DNA of 62,103 nucleotides from Rhodoferax sp. (GTDB taxonomy: Bacteria > Pseudomonadota > Gammaproteobacteria > Burkholderiales > Burkholderiaceae_C): NCBI RefSeq assembly GCF_028714215.1, contig NZ_JAQTMS010000028.1, positions 1 through 62,103 on the forward strand, written 5' to 3'. The notes under the pieces were generated by a model. It was not told the origin of the DNA. It did not search any database and saw only the letters and a list, made by a program, of their open reading frames with translations. Position 1 is the stretch's first letter. Each line of letters begins with the position of its first letter. The translations under genes and the position numbers were made by a program. This document shows positions 21,435-31,395 of the stretch, piece after piece.

Positions 21435-23291
21435 ATGGCACTGCTGCAAATTTCAGAACCCGGTCAGTCCCCCAATCCGCACCAGCGGCGGATTGCGGTG
21501 GGCATCGACCTGGGTACCACCCACTCGCTGGTGGCCTCCGTTCGCCACGGTGTGGCCGAATGCCTGCCGGACCAGCAGGGCCGCGTCATTTTGCCGTCGG
21601 TGGTCCGCTACCTCGCCGGCGGCGGTCGTCAAATCGGTTTTGAGGCCCGGACGGCACAATCGCAGGACCCGGAGAACACCATCGCCTCGGTCAAACGTTT
21701 CATGGGGCGCAGCCTCGCGGATGTGGCGGGTTCCGGCAAGCTGCCCTACCATTTTGTGGCGCACCCCGGCATGCTCGGTCTGCAAACGGTGCAGGGTGAA
21801 AAATCGCCGGTCGAAGTGAGCGCCGATATTCTGGCCACTTTGCGTTACCGGGCAGAGGACACTTTTGGCGAGGATCTGTTTGGTGCCGTCATCACGGTGC
21901 CGGCTTATTTTGACGATGCCCAGCGCCAGGCGACCAAGGATGCCGCACAGCTGGCGGGCCTGAAAGTGCTTCGGCTCATCAACGAGCCGACGGCGGCGGC
22001 CATTGCCTACGGACTGGACAACGCCAGCGAAGGCGTTTATGCGATCTACGATCTGGGCGGCGGCACCTTCGACATCTCGATTTTGCGGCTCACCAAAGGA
22101 GTCTTTGAAGTCCTTGCCACCGGCGGCGACTCGGCCCTGGGCGGCGACGATTACGACCGTGCGCTGGCCGATTGGGTGATGGCGCAAGCCGGCGTGCAGG
22201 CCAGGACGCCGCAGGACAAGGCGATTGCCATCATCGCGGCACGCGCCTGCAAGGAGGAGTTGTCGGCGGCGCATTGCGCCGCCTGTCATGCCTGCATCGG
22301 CGGCGAGAACGTGAAATTTGAGGTGGTGAACGAACAGTTCGAAAAACTCACGGCGCAACTGACGCAGCGCACCATGAGCGCGGTGCGCAAAGCCTTGCGC
22401 GATGCCCACCTGGAGAAGGACGATGTCAAAGGCGTGGTGATGGTGGGCGGCTCCACCCGGATGCCGCAAATCCGGCAGGCGGTCGCCAACTTCTTTGGCC
22501 GTGCGCCGCTCACCGACTTGAATCCCGACGAGGTCGTGGCGCTGGGCGCGGCGATCCAGGCCAACCAACTGGCCGGCAACAACGCCGGCGGCGATTTGCT
22601 GCTGCTGGACGTGATTCCGCTGTCGCTGGGCATAGAGACCATGGGCGGTCTGGTGGAGCGCATCGTGCCGCGCAACGAAACCATCCCGACCGCCAAGGCG
22701 CAGGACTTCACGACTTACAAGGATGGCCAAACGGCCCTGGCCTTGCATGTGGTGCAGGGCGAGCGCGATCTGGTGGCGGATTGCCGCAGTCTGGCGCGCT
22801 TCGAGCTGCGCGGCATTCCGCCGATGGCGGCGGGGGCGGCGCGCATCCGCGTCACCTTCACGGTGGACGCGGACGGCCTCCTGAACGTCAGTGCCAGGGA
22901 GCAGATCAGCGGCGTGCAAGCGCAGATCGACGTCAAGCCCTCTTACGGTCTGGCTGACGATCAGATTGCCAGGATGCTGCAGGACAGTTTCGCGACGGCC
23001 GAGGCCGACATGAAAACCCGGGCCCTGGTGGAAGCGCGGGTCGACGCCGATCGCATGCTGCTGGCGACGCGCAGTGCGCTGGCGCTGGATGGCGATTTGC
23101 TGTCGCTGGCCGAGCGTGCCGCCATCGATGGCTTGATGGCGGCGCTGGGCAGCGCGCAAGCGCTGACGGATACGGCGTCGATTGAAGCTGCCACGCAGGC
23201 GCTGGCCAAAGGGACCGAGGCGTTTGCCGCGCTGCGCATGAACCGGGGCATTCAAAAAGCCTTGGCCGGCAAAAACATCGAGACGGTCTGA
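21435..23291 (+). CDS. hscA: Fe-S protein-maturation chaperone HscA (Hsp70 family)
   Basis: 618 residues. Hsp70 signatures are present: [30 protein letters not shown] and [14 protein letters not shown]. The substrate-binding domain starts about residue 385. The length and lack of a long C-terminal tail fit HscA rather than DnaK. It binds the LPPVK motif of IscU and helps release the cluster. An internal ACHACIGGE tract is typical of HscA relatives as far as I recall. 24 bp after hscB. Confidence 0.95.
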   Translation: MALLQISEPGQSPNPHQRRIAVGIDLGTTHSLVASVRHGVAECLPDQQGRVILPSVVRYLAGGGRQIGFEARTAQSQDPENTIASVKRFMGRSLADVAGSGKLPYHFVAHPGMLGLQTVQGEKSPVEVSADILATLRYRAEDTFGEDLFGAVITVPAYFDDAQRQATKDAAQLAGLKVLRLINEPTAAAIAYGLDNASEGVYAIYDLGGGTFDISILRLTKGVFEVLATGGDSALGGDDYDRALADWVMAQAGVQARTPQDKAIAIIAARACKEELSAAHCAACHACIGGENVKFEVVNEQFEKLTAQLTQRTMSAVRKALRDAHLEKDDVKGVVMVGGSTRMPQIRQAVANFFGRAPLTDLNPDEVVALGAAIQANQLAGNNAGGDLLLLDVIPLSLGIETMGGLVERIVPRNETIPTAKAQDFTTYKDGQTALALHVVQGERDLVADCRSLARFELRGIPPMAAGAARIRVTFTVDADGLLNVSAREQISGVQAQIDVKPSYGLADDQIARMLQDSFATAEADMKTRALVEARVDADRMLLATRSALALDGDLLSLAERAAIDGLMAALGSAQALTDTASIEAATQALAKGTEAFAALRMNRGIQKALAGKNIETV

Positions 23292-23312
23292 GCCCGAGCC
23301 ACTGGAACACAC

Positions 23313-23651
23313 ATGCCCACCATCAAAATACTGCCGCACCCGGAATACTGCCCGCAGGGCGCCGAAATATCGGCACCGGCCGGCACCTCGATTTGCGAAG
23401 CCCTGCTGGACAACCACATCAGCATCGAACACGCCTGCGACATGAGTTGTGCCTGTACCACCTGCCACGTCATCGTGCGCGAGGGCTTTGCTTCCCTGAA
23501 CCAGGTCGATGAAAACGAGGAAGATTTACTGGACCGGGCCTGGGGCCTGGAGCCGCATTCGCGTTTGAGCTGCCAGGCCTATCTGGCGCAAGAAAATGTG
23601 GTGGTCGAGATACCCAAATACTCCATCAACCACGCCAAAGAGAATCACTGA
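23313..23651 (+). CDS. fdx: ISC-type [2Fe-2S] ferredoxin
   Basis: 112 residues. Cluster ligands are C42, C48 and C51 (HACDMSCACTTCHV) and a fourth in LSCQAY near residue 87, matching adrenodoxin-type ISC ferredoxins. It supplies electrons for cluster assembly. The usual next gene in E. coli, iscX, is absent; dnaQ follows after 3 bp. Confidence 0.94.
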   Translation: MPTIKILPHPEYCPQGAEISAPAGTSICEALLDNHISIEHACDMSCACTTCHVIVREGFASLNQVDENEEDLLDRAWGLEPHSRLSCQAYLAQENVVVEIPKYSINHAKENH

Positions 23652-23654
23652 TCC

Positions 23655-24356
23655 ATGCGTCAAATTTTTCTGGATACCGAGACCACCGGCTTGTATGCCG
23701 ACAACGGGGACCGTATTGTCGAAATTGGTTGTGTCGAGTTATTGAACCGCAAACTGACCGGCAACAACAAGCATTTTTATCTCAATCCCGGGCGCGATAG
23801 CCACGAGGAAGCACTCAAGGTGCATGGACTCAGCAGCGAATTCTTAAGCGACAAGCCGGCTTTCGAGGTGGTGGCGGACGATCTGCTGGAGTACCTGCGG
23901 GGCGCTGAAATCATCATCCATAACGCGCCGTTCGACGTCGGTTTCCTGAACCGGGAACTGGCGCTGCTGGGTCGCCCCCTGTTCCAGGAATTCGTGCTCA
24001 GCGTGACCGACACGCTGGTCATGGCCAAGGAAATGTTTCCCGGCAAGCGCAATTCGCTCGATGCGCTGTGCGCGCGCCTGGGGGTTGACAATTCCGGGCG
24101 CACCCTGCACGGGGCACTGCTGGATGCCGAATTGCTGGCCGAGGTCTACATCAACCTGACGCGCGGCCAGGAAACGCTGCAGATCGATGTCGGGTCGGTC
24201 CAAAGCGCAGGTCCCAGTGTTGTGTCGGTTGACCTGCGGTCCTACGAGTTGCCGGTGCTGTGCGCCAACGAGCAGGAGATCGCCGCCCATGACGAGGTCC
24301 TCCAGCAACTCGATAAAGCCAGCGGTGGCAAAACGGTATGGCGTTTATCGGCCTGA
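23655..24356 (+). CDS. dnaQ: DNA polymerase III epsilon subunit (3'-5' exonuclease)
   Basis: 233 residues. DEDDh exonuclease motifs: Exo I FLDTETTGL, Exo II HNAPFDVGFLN, and Exo III with the catalytic HGALLDAELLAEVY. The short C-terminal extension after residue 180 would bind the alpha subunit. It proofreads during replication. It starts 3 bp after fdx, so it is probably transcribed with the isc operon, at least in part; an own promoter was not identified. Confidence 0.93.
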   Translation: MRQIFLDTETTGLYADNGDRIVEIGCVELLNRKLTGNNKHFYLNPGRDSHEEALKVHGLSSEFLSDKPAFEVVADDLLEYLRGAEIIIHNAPFDVGFLNRELALLGRPLFQEFVLSVTDTLVMAKEMFPGKRNSLDALCARLGVDNSGRTLHGALLDAELLAEVYINLTRGQETLQIDVGSVQSAGPSVVSVDLRSYELPVLCANEQEIAAHDEVLQQLDKASGGKTVWRLSA

Positions 24357-24370
24357 AAATAAGGCATAAT
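24344..24370 (+). promoter_or_regulatory. Possible tRNA-Val promoter
   Basis: CATAAT at 24365-24370 resembles a -10, with TTTATC at 24344-24349 as a weak -35 (15-bp spacer) inside the end of dnaQ. A start near 24377 would place tRNA processing about 20 nt downstream. Weak evidence. Confidence 0.3.
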
Positions 24371-24395
24371 CCAACGCTTTCCTGAAACGAATTCA

Positions 24396-24470
24396 GGGCG
24401 GTTAGCTCAGGGGTAGAGCACTGCATTCACACTGCAGGGGTCGCAAGTTCGAAACTTGCACTGCCCACCA
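24396..24470 (+). tRNA. tRNA-Val (anticodon CAC)
   Basis: A 75-nt cloverleaf. The acceptor GGGCGGT pairs with ACTGCCC, followed by A and encoded CCA. The anticodon arm CTGCA-TTCACAC-TGCAG gives anticodon CAC, which reads GUG valine codons. The T arm GCAAG-TTCGAAA-CTTGC is canonical. It stands alone between dnaQ and an oxidoreductase gene and is followed by a strong terminator. Confidence 0.96.
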
Positions 24471-24485
24471 TCAATTGGTGACTAA

Positions 24486-24522
24486 GAAAAGCCCGCAAGT
24501 CTTGGCGACTGCGGGCTTTTTT
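24486..24522 (+). terminator. Rho-independent terminator after tRNA-Val
   Basis: AAAAGCCCGCAAGTC, loop TTGGC, GACTGCGGGCTTTTTT: a GC-rich stem followed by six T residues. One unpaired A in the left arm. It ends transcription of the tRNA. Confidence 0.88.
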
Positions 24523-24536
24523 GACGAGGGTGAGTC

Positions 24537-25640
24537 ATGGATCAGGTCGACTGCGTTGTCATCGGCGCCGGTGTCGTCGGGCTGGCGGTGGCGCGCGCGC
24601 TGGCGCTTCATGGGCGCGAAGTCATGGTGCTGGAAGCGGCCGCTGCCATCGGCACCGGGACCAGTTCGCGCAACAGCGAAGTGATTCACGCCGGCATCTA
24701 TTACGCCCCAGGCTCTCTCAAGGCACGTCTGTGCGTGGCGGGCAAGCGCATGCTGTACGACTACTGCGTCGAGCGCGGCATTGGCCACCGGCGTTGCGGC
24801 AAGCTGCTGGTGGCAACGGCGCCGGAGCAGTTACCGCAGTTGCAAGGCATCGTGGCACGGGCCGTCGCCAATGGCGTCCATGATCTGGAACGGCTGAGCG
24901 CCGCGCAAGCCCGCGCCATGGAGCCGGCCCTGTCCTGCGAGGCGGCACTCTACTCACCCAGCACCGGCATTGTCGACAGCCACGCCCTGATGCTGGCCTT
25001 GCAAGGTGATGTCGAGAACGCCGCCGGCATGGTGGTCGTCAATGCACCGGTGCAACAAGCCAGGTGCACCCCATCTGCCATTGAGGTGACGACCCAGGAC
25101 GGCACCCGCCTGCTGGCCAAAACAGTGGTCAACGCGGCTGGCTTGCAGGCACCTGCGCTGGCATCCCGCTTCCAGGGACTCGACCCGCGCCATGTGCCGC
25201 GGGCCTATTTTGCCAAGGGCAACTACTTCACCCTGGCCGGGCGTGCGCCGTTTTCGCGCCTGATCTATCCGGTGCCGCAAGCGGCCGGTCTGGGCGTGCA
25301 CCTGACGCTGGACCTGGGCGGTCAGGCCAAGTTCGGGCCGGATGTGGAGTGGGTGGCTTCGGCCGACGATCTGACAGTGGACGCGGCGCGCGGTGACGCG
25401 TTTTACGCCGAGGTGCGCAAGTACTGGCCTGCGCTTCAGGATGGCGCCTTGCTGGCGGGCTATGCCGGCATCCGCCCCAAGATTCACGCACCCGACGAGG
25501 CGGCCTGTGACTTCATGATCCAGGGACCGACCGAGCACGGCGTGCCGGGTCTGGTCAACCTGTTTGGCATCGAATCGCCGGGCCTGACCAGCGCGCTGGC
25601 GATTGGCGAAATGGTGGCCGAATTGCTTGAGCGCAGATAG
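24537..25640 (+). CDS. FAD-dependent oxidoreductase, L-2-hydroxyglutarate oxidase (LhgO)-like
   Basis: 367 residues of the DAO family. The FAD motif is [16 protein letters not shown], followed by [18 protein letters not shown], the signature of L-2-hydroxyglutarate dehydrogenases/oxidases. [12 protein letters not shown] and the C-terminal [17 protein letters not shown] are also conserved in this group. It probably oxidises a 2-hydroxy acid (L-2-hydroxyglutarate by homology) and passes electrons to quinone or O2. GAGG upstream of the ATG; the gene begins 14 bp after the tRNA terminator. The substrate is inferred. Confidence 0.82.
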   Translation: MDQVDCVVIGAGVVGLAVARALALHGREVMVLEAAAAIGTGTSSRNSEVIHAGIYYAPGSLKARLCVAGKRMLYDYCVERGIGHRRCGKLLVATAPEQLPQLQGIVARAVANGVHDLERLSAAQARAMEPALSCEAALYSPSTGIVDSHALMLALQGDVENAAGMVVVNAPVQQARCTPSAIEVTTQDGTRLLAKTVVNAAGLQAPALASRFQGLDPRHVPRAYFAKGNYFTLAGRAPFSRLIYPVPQAAGLGVHLTLDLGGQAKFGPDVEWVASADDLTVDAARGDAFYAEVRKYWPALQDGALLAGYAGIRPKIHAPDEAACDFMIQGPTEHGVPGLVNLFGIESPGLTSALAIGEMVAELLERR

Positions 25641-25664
25641 ACCTCGGGCGCACCACGAACGCAG

Positions 25665-26756
25665 CTATTTCCGATACGCCTTGATCGCCAGCGCTGCATG
25701 CTTGACGAGTTGCGGCCCCTGGTAAATCAGCCCCGTGTAGATCTGCACCAGATCGGCACCGGCCCTGATTTTGCTGACGGCATCTTCGGCGCTCATGATG
25801 CCGCCCACGCCGATGATGGGGAAGTCCGGTCCCAGCGCGCTGCGCAGTTGCGTGATGACGCGGTTACTCAGGGCCAGCAGCGGGGCGCCTGACAGTCCGC
25901 CGCTCTCCTGGGCGTGTGCTTGTCCCCGCACCGCGTCGCGGCTGAGGGTGGTGTTGGTGGCGATCACGCCGTCCATGCCGTGGCGTTTCAGCGCGTCGGC
26001 AATCGCACCGACTTGGGGCCGATCCAGGTCCGGCGCGATTTTGAGGAACAAGGGTCTGCGCTTGCCATGCTGCCGGGTCAGTATTTCGCGGCGTTGGGCC
26101 AGGGCACCCAATAGGCCGTCAAGCGCTGCGTCACCTTGCAGCGAGCGCAAGTTTCGGGTGTTGGGGCTGGAGATGTTGATGCTGACATAGTCGGCGTAAG
26201 GGTAGACGCCGTCCAGGCCGGTCAGATAGTCGTCGGTGGCGCGTTCTATCGGCGTGGCGGCGTTCTTGCCGATGTTGAGTCCCAACAGCATGGGTGCTGC
26301 TGTCGGGGCCGCTCCCGATTTGAGCGCAGCGGCGCCCTGGCGCTGCCGGTACAGGGCCGAGCGTTTGACGTTGGCTATGAAAGCGTCCAGCCCTTCATTG
26401 TTGAAGCCGAACCGGTTGATCAGGGCGTGCGCCTGGGGCAGGCGAAACAGGCGCGGCTTCGGGTTACCGTCTTGCGCCAAGGGGGTGACGGTGCCGACTT
26501 CGACAAAACCGAAACCGATGGCGCCGAAGCCGTCGATGCAGCGTGCGTTCTTGTCCAGCCCGGCGGCCAGCCCGACCCGGTTCGGAAAGCTCAAACCGGC
26601 CAACTCAATGGGGTCGCTGACCCGCTGCGCGCCATACGCCCATTGCAGCGGGGTGCCTTGCGTGCCGGCCAGGGCATGGATCGTCAACTCGTGCGCCGTC
26701 TCCGGATCCAGGCTAAATAAAAACCGGCGGGCGAGGGTGTAGGGGACCAGAGACAT
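25665..26756 (-). CDS. pyrD: Dihydroorotate dehydrogenase (quinone), class 2
   Basis: 363 residues. The N-terminal helical extension ([19 protein letters not shown]) that contacts the membrane defines class 2. FMN-barrel motifs are [42 protein letters not shown], and [13 protein letters not shown]. The catalytic serine lies in NISSPNT. It oxidises dihydroorotate to orotate with ubiquinone in pyrimidine synthesis. AGGAA precedes the ATG. It is divergent from rpiA. Confidence 0.95.
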   Translation of the reverse strand: MSLVPYTLARRFLFSLDPETAHELTIHALAGTQGTPLQWAYGAQRVSDPIELAGLSFPNRVGLAAGLDKNARCIDGFGAIGFGFVEVGTVTPLAQDGNPKPRLFRLPQAHALINRFGFNNEGLDAFIANVKRSALYRQRQGAAALKSGAAPTAAPMLLGLNIGKNAATPIERATDDYLTGLDGVYPYADYVSINISSPNTRNLRSLQGDAALDGLLGALAQRREILTRQHGKRRPLFLKIAPDLDRPQVGAIADALKRHGMDGVIATNTTLSRDAVRGQAHAQESGGLSGAPLLALSNRVITQLRSALGPDFPIIGVGGIMSAEDAVSKIRAGADLVQIYTGLIYQGPQLVKHAALAIKAYRK

Positions 26757-26803
26757 TGGATAATTCCTGCAAAGTATTTTTCTAACCCAGCCGATTTTCC
26801 CAG

Positions 26804-27508
26804 ATGACCTCTACCCAGCCCCCCGCAAGCGCCGCGATGTCGCAAGACGAACTCAAAACCCTGGTCGGGCAAGCTGCCCTGAGCTTCATCGTGCCGGGTG
26901 AGATTGTCGGTGTCGGCTCCGGCTCCACCGTCAACAAGTTCATTGCCGCACTGGCTTCCATGAAAGATCAAATCAGGGGTGCGGTGTCGAGTTCGCTGGC
27001 CAGTACCGAGCGTCTGCGGGCCTTGGGCATTCAAGTCTTCGACTCGAACGAGGTTGATCGCTTGTCGGTCTACATCGATGGCGCGGACGAGATCGACCAC
27101 CAGGGCCATATGATCAAGGGCGGCGGTGCGGCACTGACGCGCGAGAAGATCGTGGCCGCCCTGTCAAGCAAATTTGTCTGCATCGTGGACGAATCGAAAC
27201 TGGTTCAGACGCTGGGCAAGTTTCCGCTGCCGGTGGAAATCATCCCCATGGCCCGGCGGCGCATAACGCAGCAGTTCGAGGCGCTCGGTGGACGGGTCCA
27301 GGTGCGCCTGAAAGGCGGTCAGCCCCTGGTCACCGACAACGGCCAGATCATCCTGGATGTGAGCGGCTTGCAGATTGCCGATCCGCGCGCTTTCGAATTG
27401 GAGATCAGTCAGTGGCCAGGGGTCGTGACGGTGGGCGTCTTTGCCTTCCAGAAGGCCCAGGTCTGCCTGTTGGGCACCGCCAGCGGCGTCAAGACCATGA
27501 CTTTCTGA
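26804..27508 (+). CDS. rpiA: Ribose-5-phosphate isomerase A
   Basis: 234 residues. Signatures [22 protein letters not shown] and [14 protein letters not shown] are present, with the catalytic base in the DGADE motif. It interconverts ribose-5-phosphate and ribulose-5-phosphate. ATG at 26804 chosen; ATG at 26837 is possible and would remove a non-conserved N-terminal stretch. Divergent from pyrD by 47 bp. Two GGGACAG palindromes follow it. Confidence 0.94.
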   Translation: MTSTQPPASAAMSQDELKTLVGQAALSFIVPGEIVGVGSGSTVNKFIAALASMKDQIRGAVSSSLASTERLRALGIQVFDSNEVDRLSVYIDGADEIDHQGHMIKGGGAALTREKIVAALSSKFVCIVDESKLVQTLGKFPLPVEIIPMARRRITQQFEALGGRVQVRLKGGQPLVTDNGQIILDVSGLQIADPRAFELEISQWPGVVTVGVFAFQKAQVCLLGTASGVKTMTF

Positions 27509-27512
27509 AGCC

Positions 27513-27568
27513 TTGCGAGACAGACCAAGGCTACAGGAGCGAAGCGAGTGAGCTTGCTCTGTCCCCAA
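27513..27568. repeat. Dispersed GGGACAG palindrome, copy C
   Basis: Left arm TTGCGAGACAGA (27513-27524), right arm CTGTCCCCAA (27559-27568), with a 34-nt centre that includes its own GAAGC/GCTT partial symmetry. Located 5 bp after the rpiA stop. Confidence 0.7.
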
Positions 27569-27594
27569 CACGAAACGGGATGTCGGAGCCCACC

Positions 27595-27625
27595 TTGCGG
27601 GACAGATCTTTAGCTCTGTCCCCAA
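27595..27625. repeat. Dispersed GGGACAG palindrome, copy D
   Basis: Compact hairpin: TTGCGGGACAGA, 9-nt loop, CTGTCCCCAA. The arms pair almost fully (one C/G interruption). Located between rpiA and the convergent glutaredoxin-type gene, 27 bp after copy C. It may act as a bidirectional transcript end, though no T-run is present. Confidence 0.8.
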
Positions 27626-27629
27626 CCGT

Positions 27630-28322
27630 TCAGAATCTGATACCGGCTGGATTGGCCGGGGTGGTGGCCGGAGGCTGGTTGGTTTCCACCGGCGCCGGCT
27701 GCGCCGGTGCTTCATCCGGCTTGGCGGCCGGGGCCGCTTTTTGCAGCACCACCAGCGGTGTGGCTGGGGGCGCGCGGTAACCGGCGGGCAACAGCGACGT
27801 CTTCGGGTATCCCGCAGCGTCCAGAAACTGGGTCCACTCGGAATCGGAAAAACCCTTGATCTGCTGGCTGCCGATGGTCAACAAGGGCAGCGAACTGGCA
27901 CCGCTGATGCGCTGTAGCGCTTCGGAATCCTCGGTCGTTGTCACAGTTCTTTCTGAAAACGGAATACCGCGCCGGCTCAGCAGTTCGCGGCCCAGGGCAC
28001 AGGGTGAACAGCCGTCCGATGTGTACAGCGTCACCGGGAATTTGCCGGCGACCTGGCGCAACTCCAGAGGCAACACGGCCGCCGCCGGGCTCATCGGTCG
28101 GCCCCCGGCCCCCAAGACCGTGGCATTGTCGGCCACCGTCGGCGGCTTGTCCGAGAAGGTGACGCGTCCATCCGCGCCCACGATACGGTAGATGGTCTGG
28201 GCTGGCGCTGGGCCAGTCAGCAGCAGCGTGGCAATAGCCACGGCCGCAGCCAGGGCGGCCTTGACGGCGAGGCTGGCTGACCTGCCGGGATGGCTTGCGA
28301 TTTTCAAATTGAACCTCTTCAC
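27630..28322 (-). CDS. Exported DUF4124-glutaredoxin fusion protein
   Basis: 230 residues. An N-terminal signal or anchor (about residues 18-42) leads into a DUF4124 segment (IYRIVGADGRVTFSDKPP, about 44-62). A glutaredoxin-like domain follows, with LYTSDGCSPCALG: a CxxC pair (C-S-P-C) for thiol exchange. The C-terminal 50 residues are rich in Pro and Ala. Probably a periplasmic thiol-redox protein; the role is unknown. GTG start overlapping the prlC stop by 4 bp, so it is coupled to prlC in a folD-prlC-glutaredoxin unit. Confidence 0.78.
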   Translation of the reverse strand: MKRFNLKIASHPGRSASLAVKAALAAAVAIATLLLTGPAPAQTIYRIVGADGRVTFSDKPPTVADNATVLGAGGRPMSPAAAVLPLELRQVAGKFPVTLYTSDGCSPCALGRELLSRRGIPFSERTVTTTEDSEALQRISGASSLPLLTIGSQQIKGFSDSEWTQFLDAAGYPKTSLLPAGYRAPPATPLVVLQKAAPAAKPDEAPAQPAPVETNQPPATTPANPAGIRF

Positions 28323-30358
28323 TTTTGTCCGGCCATGCCTTGATGTCGCAACAAGGCATCCAGCGTGGGCTCCCGCCCACGAAAAGCCTTGAACGACTCC
28401 ATGGCCGGGCGACTGCCACCCGCTTCCAGAATGGCGTGCCGGTATTTTCTACCGGTTTGCACATTCGGTAAACCTTCTTTACCCATTGTTTCCTCAAAGG
28501 CGGCATAGGCATCGGCACTCAGCACTTCAGCCCATTTGTAGCTGTAATAACCGGCCGCATAACCACCGGCAAAAATATGGCTGAAGGTGTGCGCGCTGCG
28601 GCTCCACGTCGGTGCTGGCAGCACCGCCACTTCGGAGCGAACCTGGGTCAACAGAGGCATCAGGTCCAACGCCGGATCGTGGACCGTATGCAGCAGCATG
28701 TCGAACAGCGAAAACTCGATTTGGCGCAGGGTTTGCAGGCCACTCTGGAAGTTCTTGGCGGCCAGCATTTTGTCGAACAACGCGCGCGGCAGCGGCTCTC
28801 CGGTGTCCACATGCGCCGTCATGTGGCGCAGCACGTCCCATTCCCAGCAGAAGTTCTCCATGAACTGGCTAGGCAACTCCACCGCGTCCCACTCGACGCC
28901 GTTGATGCCCGACACGTCGCGCTCGCTCACTTGCGTCAGCAGGATGTGCAGGCCGTGGCCAAATTCGTGAAACAAGGTGATGACATCGTCATGCGTCAGC
29001 AAGGCCGGCTTGCCGTCCACGCCTTCGGCAAAGTTGCACACCAGATGCGCCACCGGCGTCTGCAATTGCTGCGTATCCGGGCGCAGCCAGCGGGTGCGTA
29101 CGTCGTCCGCCCAGGCGCCACCGCGTTTGCCGGTGCGGGCCGATGGATCGAGGTAGAACTGTCCCACCAGAACGCCGGCGCGCTCTATCCGGTAGAACTC
29201 GACACCAGGGTTCCAGGCCGGGGCACTGTCTTGCCGGATGCTGACGTCGAACAAGGTTTCGACGATCTTGAACAAGCCGGCCAACACCTTGGGCGCCGTG
29301 AAATACTGTTTCACTTCCTGCTCGCTGAAGGCGTAACGGGCCTCCTTCAGTTTTTCGCTCACATAAGGCCAGTCCCAGGGCTGCGGGTCGGGCAGTTCCA
29401 GATGCTGCGCGGCATAGGCGCGCAGATCAGCCAGGTCCTGCTCGGCGAAGGGCCGCGCCCGGCTCGCCAGATCACGCAGAAAGGTGATCACATGCTGCGG
29501 CGACTGGGCCATTTTGGGTACCAACGAGAGCTCGCCAAAGTTGCGGTAACCCAGTAACGTGGCTTCTTCCAGACGCAAGGACAGCAGTTCGCTCATCAAG
29601 GCCGAGTTGTCGAACTTCGTGTTCTCGGCGTCGGCCTGATCGGAGGCGCGCGTGACGTAGGCGCGGTACAACTTCTGGCGCAGGGTGCTGCTGTCGGCAA
29701 ACTGCATCACCGGCAGGTAGCAGGGCATTTTGAGCGTCAGCTTGTAGCCTTCCTTGCCTTCCGCCTGGGCCAGGGCCAGGGCGGTTTGCTGGACGTCGTG
29801 CGGCACACCAGTCAACTCCGAGGCAGCGGCGTAGTAGGCGAAAGCGTCGGTCGCATCGAGTGCGTTCTCACTGAACTTCTGGCTCAAATCGGCCTGGCGT
29901 TCCTGAATGGCGGCAAAGCGCTCGCGCTGGGCGCCCACCAGTTCGGCGCCGCCCAGCACAAAATTGCGGATGGCATTTTTGTGCGCCTGGCGTTGTTCCA
30001 GGTTCAGAGTCGACGGATCGATGGCCTTGTATTTGGCATACAGCCGCTCGTCAGCGCCCAGGCGGGTGGAAAACTCGGTCACCCTGGGCAAGGCTTCGTT
30101 GTACGCGGCACGCAACTCGGGCGTGTCGGCGACGCTGTTCAAGTGGCTCACCGCGTTCCAGGCACGCCCCAACTTTTCGGTGGCGACGTCCAGTACGCCG
30201 GCAATAGCGCTCCAGCGCGCTGGAAATTCGACGGCGGTGACGGTCTCCAGCGCGGCGCTGGCGTCCAGTAACAACTGGTCAACGGCGCTGGCCACGTGTT
30301 CGGGCTTGATTTGGTCAAAAAGTGGCAGATCGTCGAAGCAGAGCAGGGGATTGGTCAT
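28319..30358 (-). CDS. prlC: Oligopeptidase A (M3 family zinc metallopeptidase)
   Basis: 679 residues, the usual length for PrlC/oligopeptidase A. The zinc site is in TLFHEFGHGLH, and the downstream Glu lies in SGINGVEWDAVELPSQFMEN. The catalytic tail includes FSHIFAGGYAAGYYSY. It degrades short peptides, including cleaved signal peptides, in the cytoplasm. It lies 41 bp after folD on the same strand, and the gap carries half a GGGACAG palindrome. Confidence 0.93.
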   Translation of the reverse strand: MTNPLLCFDDLPLFDQIKPEHVASAVDQLLLDASAALETVTAVEFPARWSAIAGVLDVATEKLGRAWNAVSHLNSVADTPELRAAYNEALPRVTEFSTRLGADERLYAKYKAIDPSTLNLEQRQAHKNAIRNFVLGGAELVGAQRERFAAIQERQADLSQKFSENALDATDAFAYYAAASELTGVPHDVQQTALALAQAEGKEGYKLTLKMPCYLPVMQFADSSTLRQKLYRAYVTRASDQADAENTKFDNSALMSELLSLRLEEATLLGYRNFGELSLVPKMAQSPQHVITFLRDLASRARPFAEQDLADLRAYAAQHLELPDPQPWDWPYVSEKLKEARYAFSEQEVKQYFTAPKVLAGLFKIVETLFDVSIRQDSAPAWNPGVEFYRIERAGVLVGQFYLDPSARTGKRGGAWADDVRTRWLRPDTQQLQTPVAHLVCNFAEGVDGKPALLTHDDVITLFHEFGHGLHILLTQVSERDVSGINGVEWDAVELPSQFMENFCWEWDVLRHMTAHVDTGEPLPRALFDKMLAAKNFQSGLQTLRQIEFSLFDMLLHTVHDPALDLMPLLTQVRSEVAVLPAPTWSRSAHTFSHIFAGGYAAGYYSYKWAEVLSADAYAAFEETMGKEGLPNVQTGRKYRHAILEAGGSRPAMESFKAFRGREPTLDALLRHQGMAGQK

Positions 30359-30368
30359 GGATCAGAAT

Positions 30369-30380
30369 TTGTGGGGCAGA
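30369..30380. repeat. Half copy of the GGGACAG palindrome (copy F)
   Basis: TTGTGGGGCAGA resembles the left arm of the dispersed palindrome; the matching right arm is missing. Located in the folD-prlC gap. Confidence 0.4.
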
Positions 30381-30399
30381 GCCGGTTCTAGCAAGGTCT

Positions 30400-31263
30400 T
30401 TAGGTGGTGGTGCGTTCGGCGGCTTCAAGGGTGTTGACCAGCAGCATGGTGATGGTCATGGGGCCGACACCACCGGGCACCGGGGTAATGAAGCTGGCCA
30501 CCTCTTTCACGCCGGCAAAGTCCACATCGCCACACAGTTTCCCTTCATCGTTGCGGTTCATGCCGACGTCGATCACGATGGCACCGGGCTTGACCATGTC
30601 GGCCGTCACCACATTGCGCTTGCCCACGGCGGCCACGATGACGTCGGCCTGGCGCGTGTGGTGGCCCATGTCTTGGGTGGCGCTGTGGCAGATGGTGACC
30701 GTCGCATTGGCTTGCAGCAGCAACAGCGCCATCGGCTTGCCGACCGTGTTGCTGCGGCCTATCACCACCGCGTGCTTGCCGCGCAAATCGGTGCCGGTGC
30801 TCTCTATCATCTTCATGCAGCCATAAGGCGTGCAGGGCCGAAAACCGGGTGCCCCGGTCATCAATTCGCCAGCGCTCAGGGTGGCGTAGCCGTCGACGTC
30901 CTTGGTGACGGAAATGGCCTCGATCACCTTGTGCGGGTTGATGTGCTTGGGCAGGGGCATCTGGACCAGAATGCCGTGCACCGTGGGATCGGCATTGAGC
31001 GCCGCGATGCGCGCCAGCAGAGCCGCTTCGGACAGACTGGCATCGTATTTTTCAAATACCGAGCGCACGCCGGTATCGGCACAGCCCTTGACCTTGTTGC
31101 GCACATAAACGGCGCTGGCGGGGTCCTCGCCGACCAGGATAACGGCCAGTCCGGGTGTCACGCCGCGCGCCTTGAGTGCCAGGACGCGGCGGCCGACGTC
31201 GGCGCGAAGTTGCGCCGAGAGGGCGATGCCATCGATGATCCGGCCGTATTTTTGAGTTGTCAT
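30400..31263 (-). CDS. folD: Bifunctional methylenetetrahydrofolate dehydrogenase/cyclohydrolase
   Basis: 287 residues. Signatures [22 protein letters not shown], with the catalytic tyrosine and lysine, and [11 protein letters not shown]. The C-terminal [16 protein letters not shown] closes the NADP-binding domain. It interconverts methylene-, methenyl- and formyl-tetrahydrofolate. GGAA Shine-Dalgarno at good distance. A terminator separates it from the response regulator gene upstream. Confidence 0.95.
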   Translation of the reverse strand: MTTQKYGRIIDGIALSAQLRADVGRRVLALKARGVTPGLAVILVGEDPASAVYVRNKVKGCADTGVRSVFEKYDASLSEAALLARIAALNADPTVHGILVQMPLPKHINPHKVIEAISVTKDVDGYATLSAGELMTGAPGFRPCTPYGCMKMIESTGTDLRGKHAVVIGRSNTVGKPMALLLLQANATVTICHSATQDMGHHTRQADVIVAAVGKRNVVTADMVKPGAIVIDVGMNRNDEGKLCGDVDFAGVKEVASFITPVPGGVGPMTITMLLVNTLEAAERTTT

Positions 31264-31281
31264 GATTGCTGTTCCATAAGT

Positions 31282-31313
31282 AAAAACGCCCGCTGGTCTG
31301 GTCGGGCGGGCGT
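31282..31313 (-). terminator. Rho-independent terminator after the FixJ-type regulator
   Basis: On the minus strand: ACGCCCGC, a 12-nt loop, GCGGGCGT, then TTTTA. A perfect 8-bp stem with a T-run. It lies between the two-component genes and folD, making folD a separate unit. Confidence 0.82.
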
Positions 31314-31335
31314 CGGTGGCGTTAAACCTGAGACA

Positions 31336-31382
31336 TTGCGGGACAGACCAAGAATTACGTCGAAATTTTGCGCTGTCCTCAA
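31336..31382. repeat. Dispersed GGGACAG palindrome, copy E
   Basis: Left arm TTGCGGGACAGA (31336-31347), right arm CTGTCCTCAA (31373-31382), 25-nt centre. Located directly after the response regulator stop (31396 on the minus strand) and before its terminator. Confidence 0.75.
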
Positions 31383-31395
31383 TTGATTGGATGGT

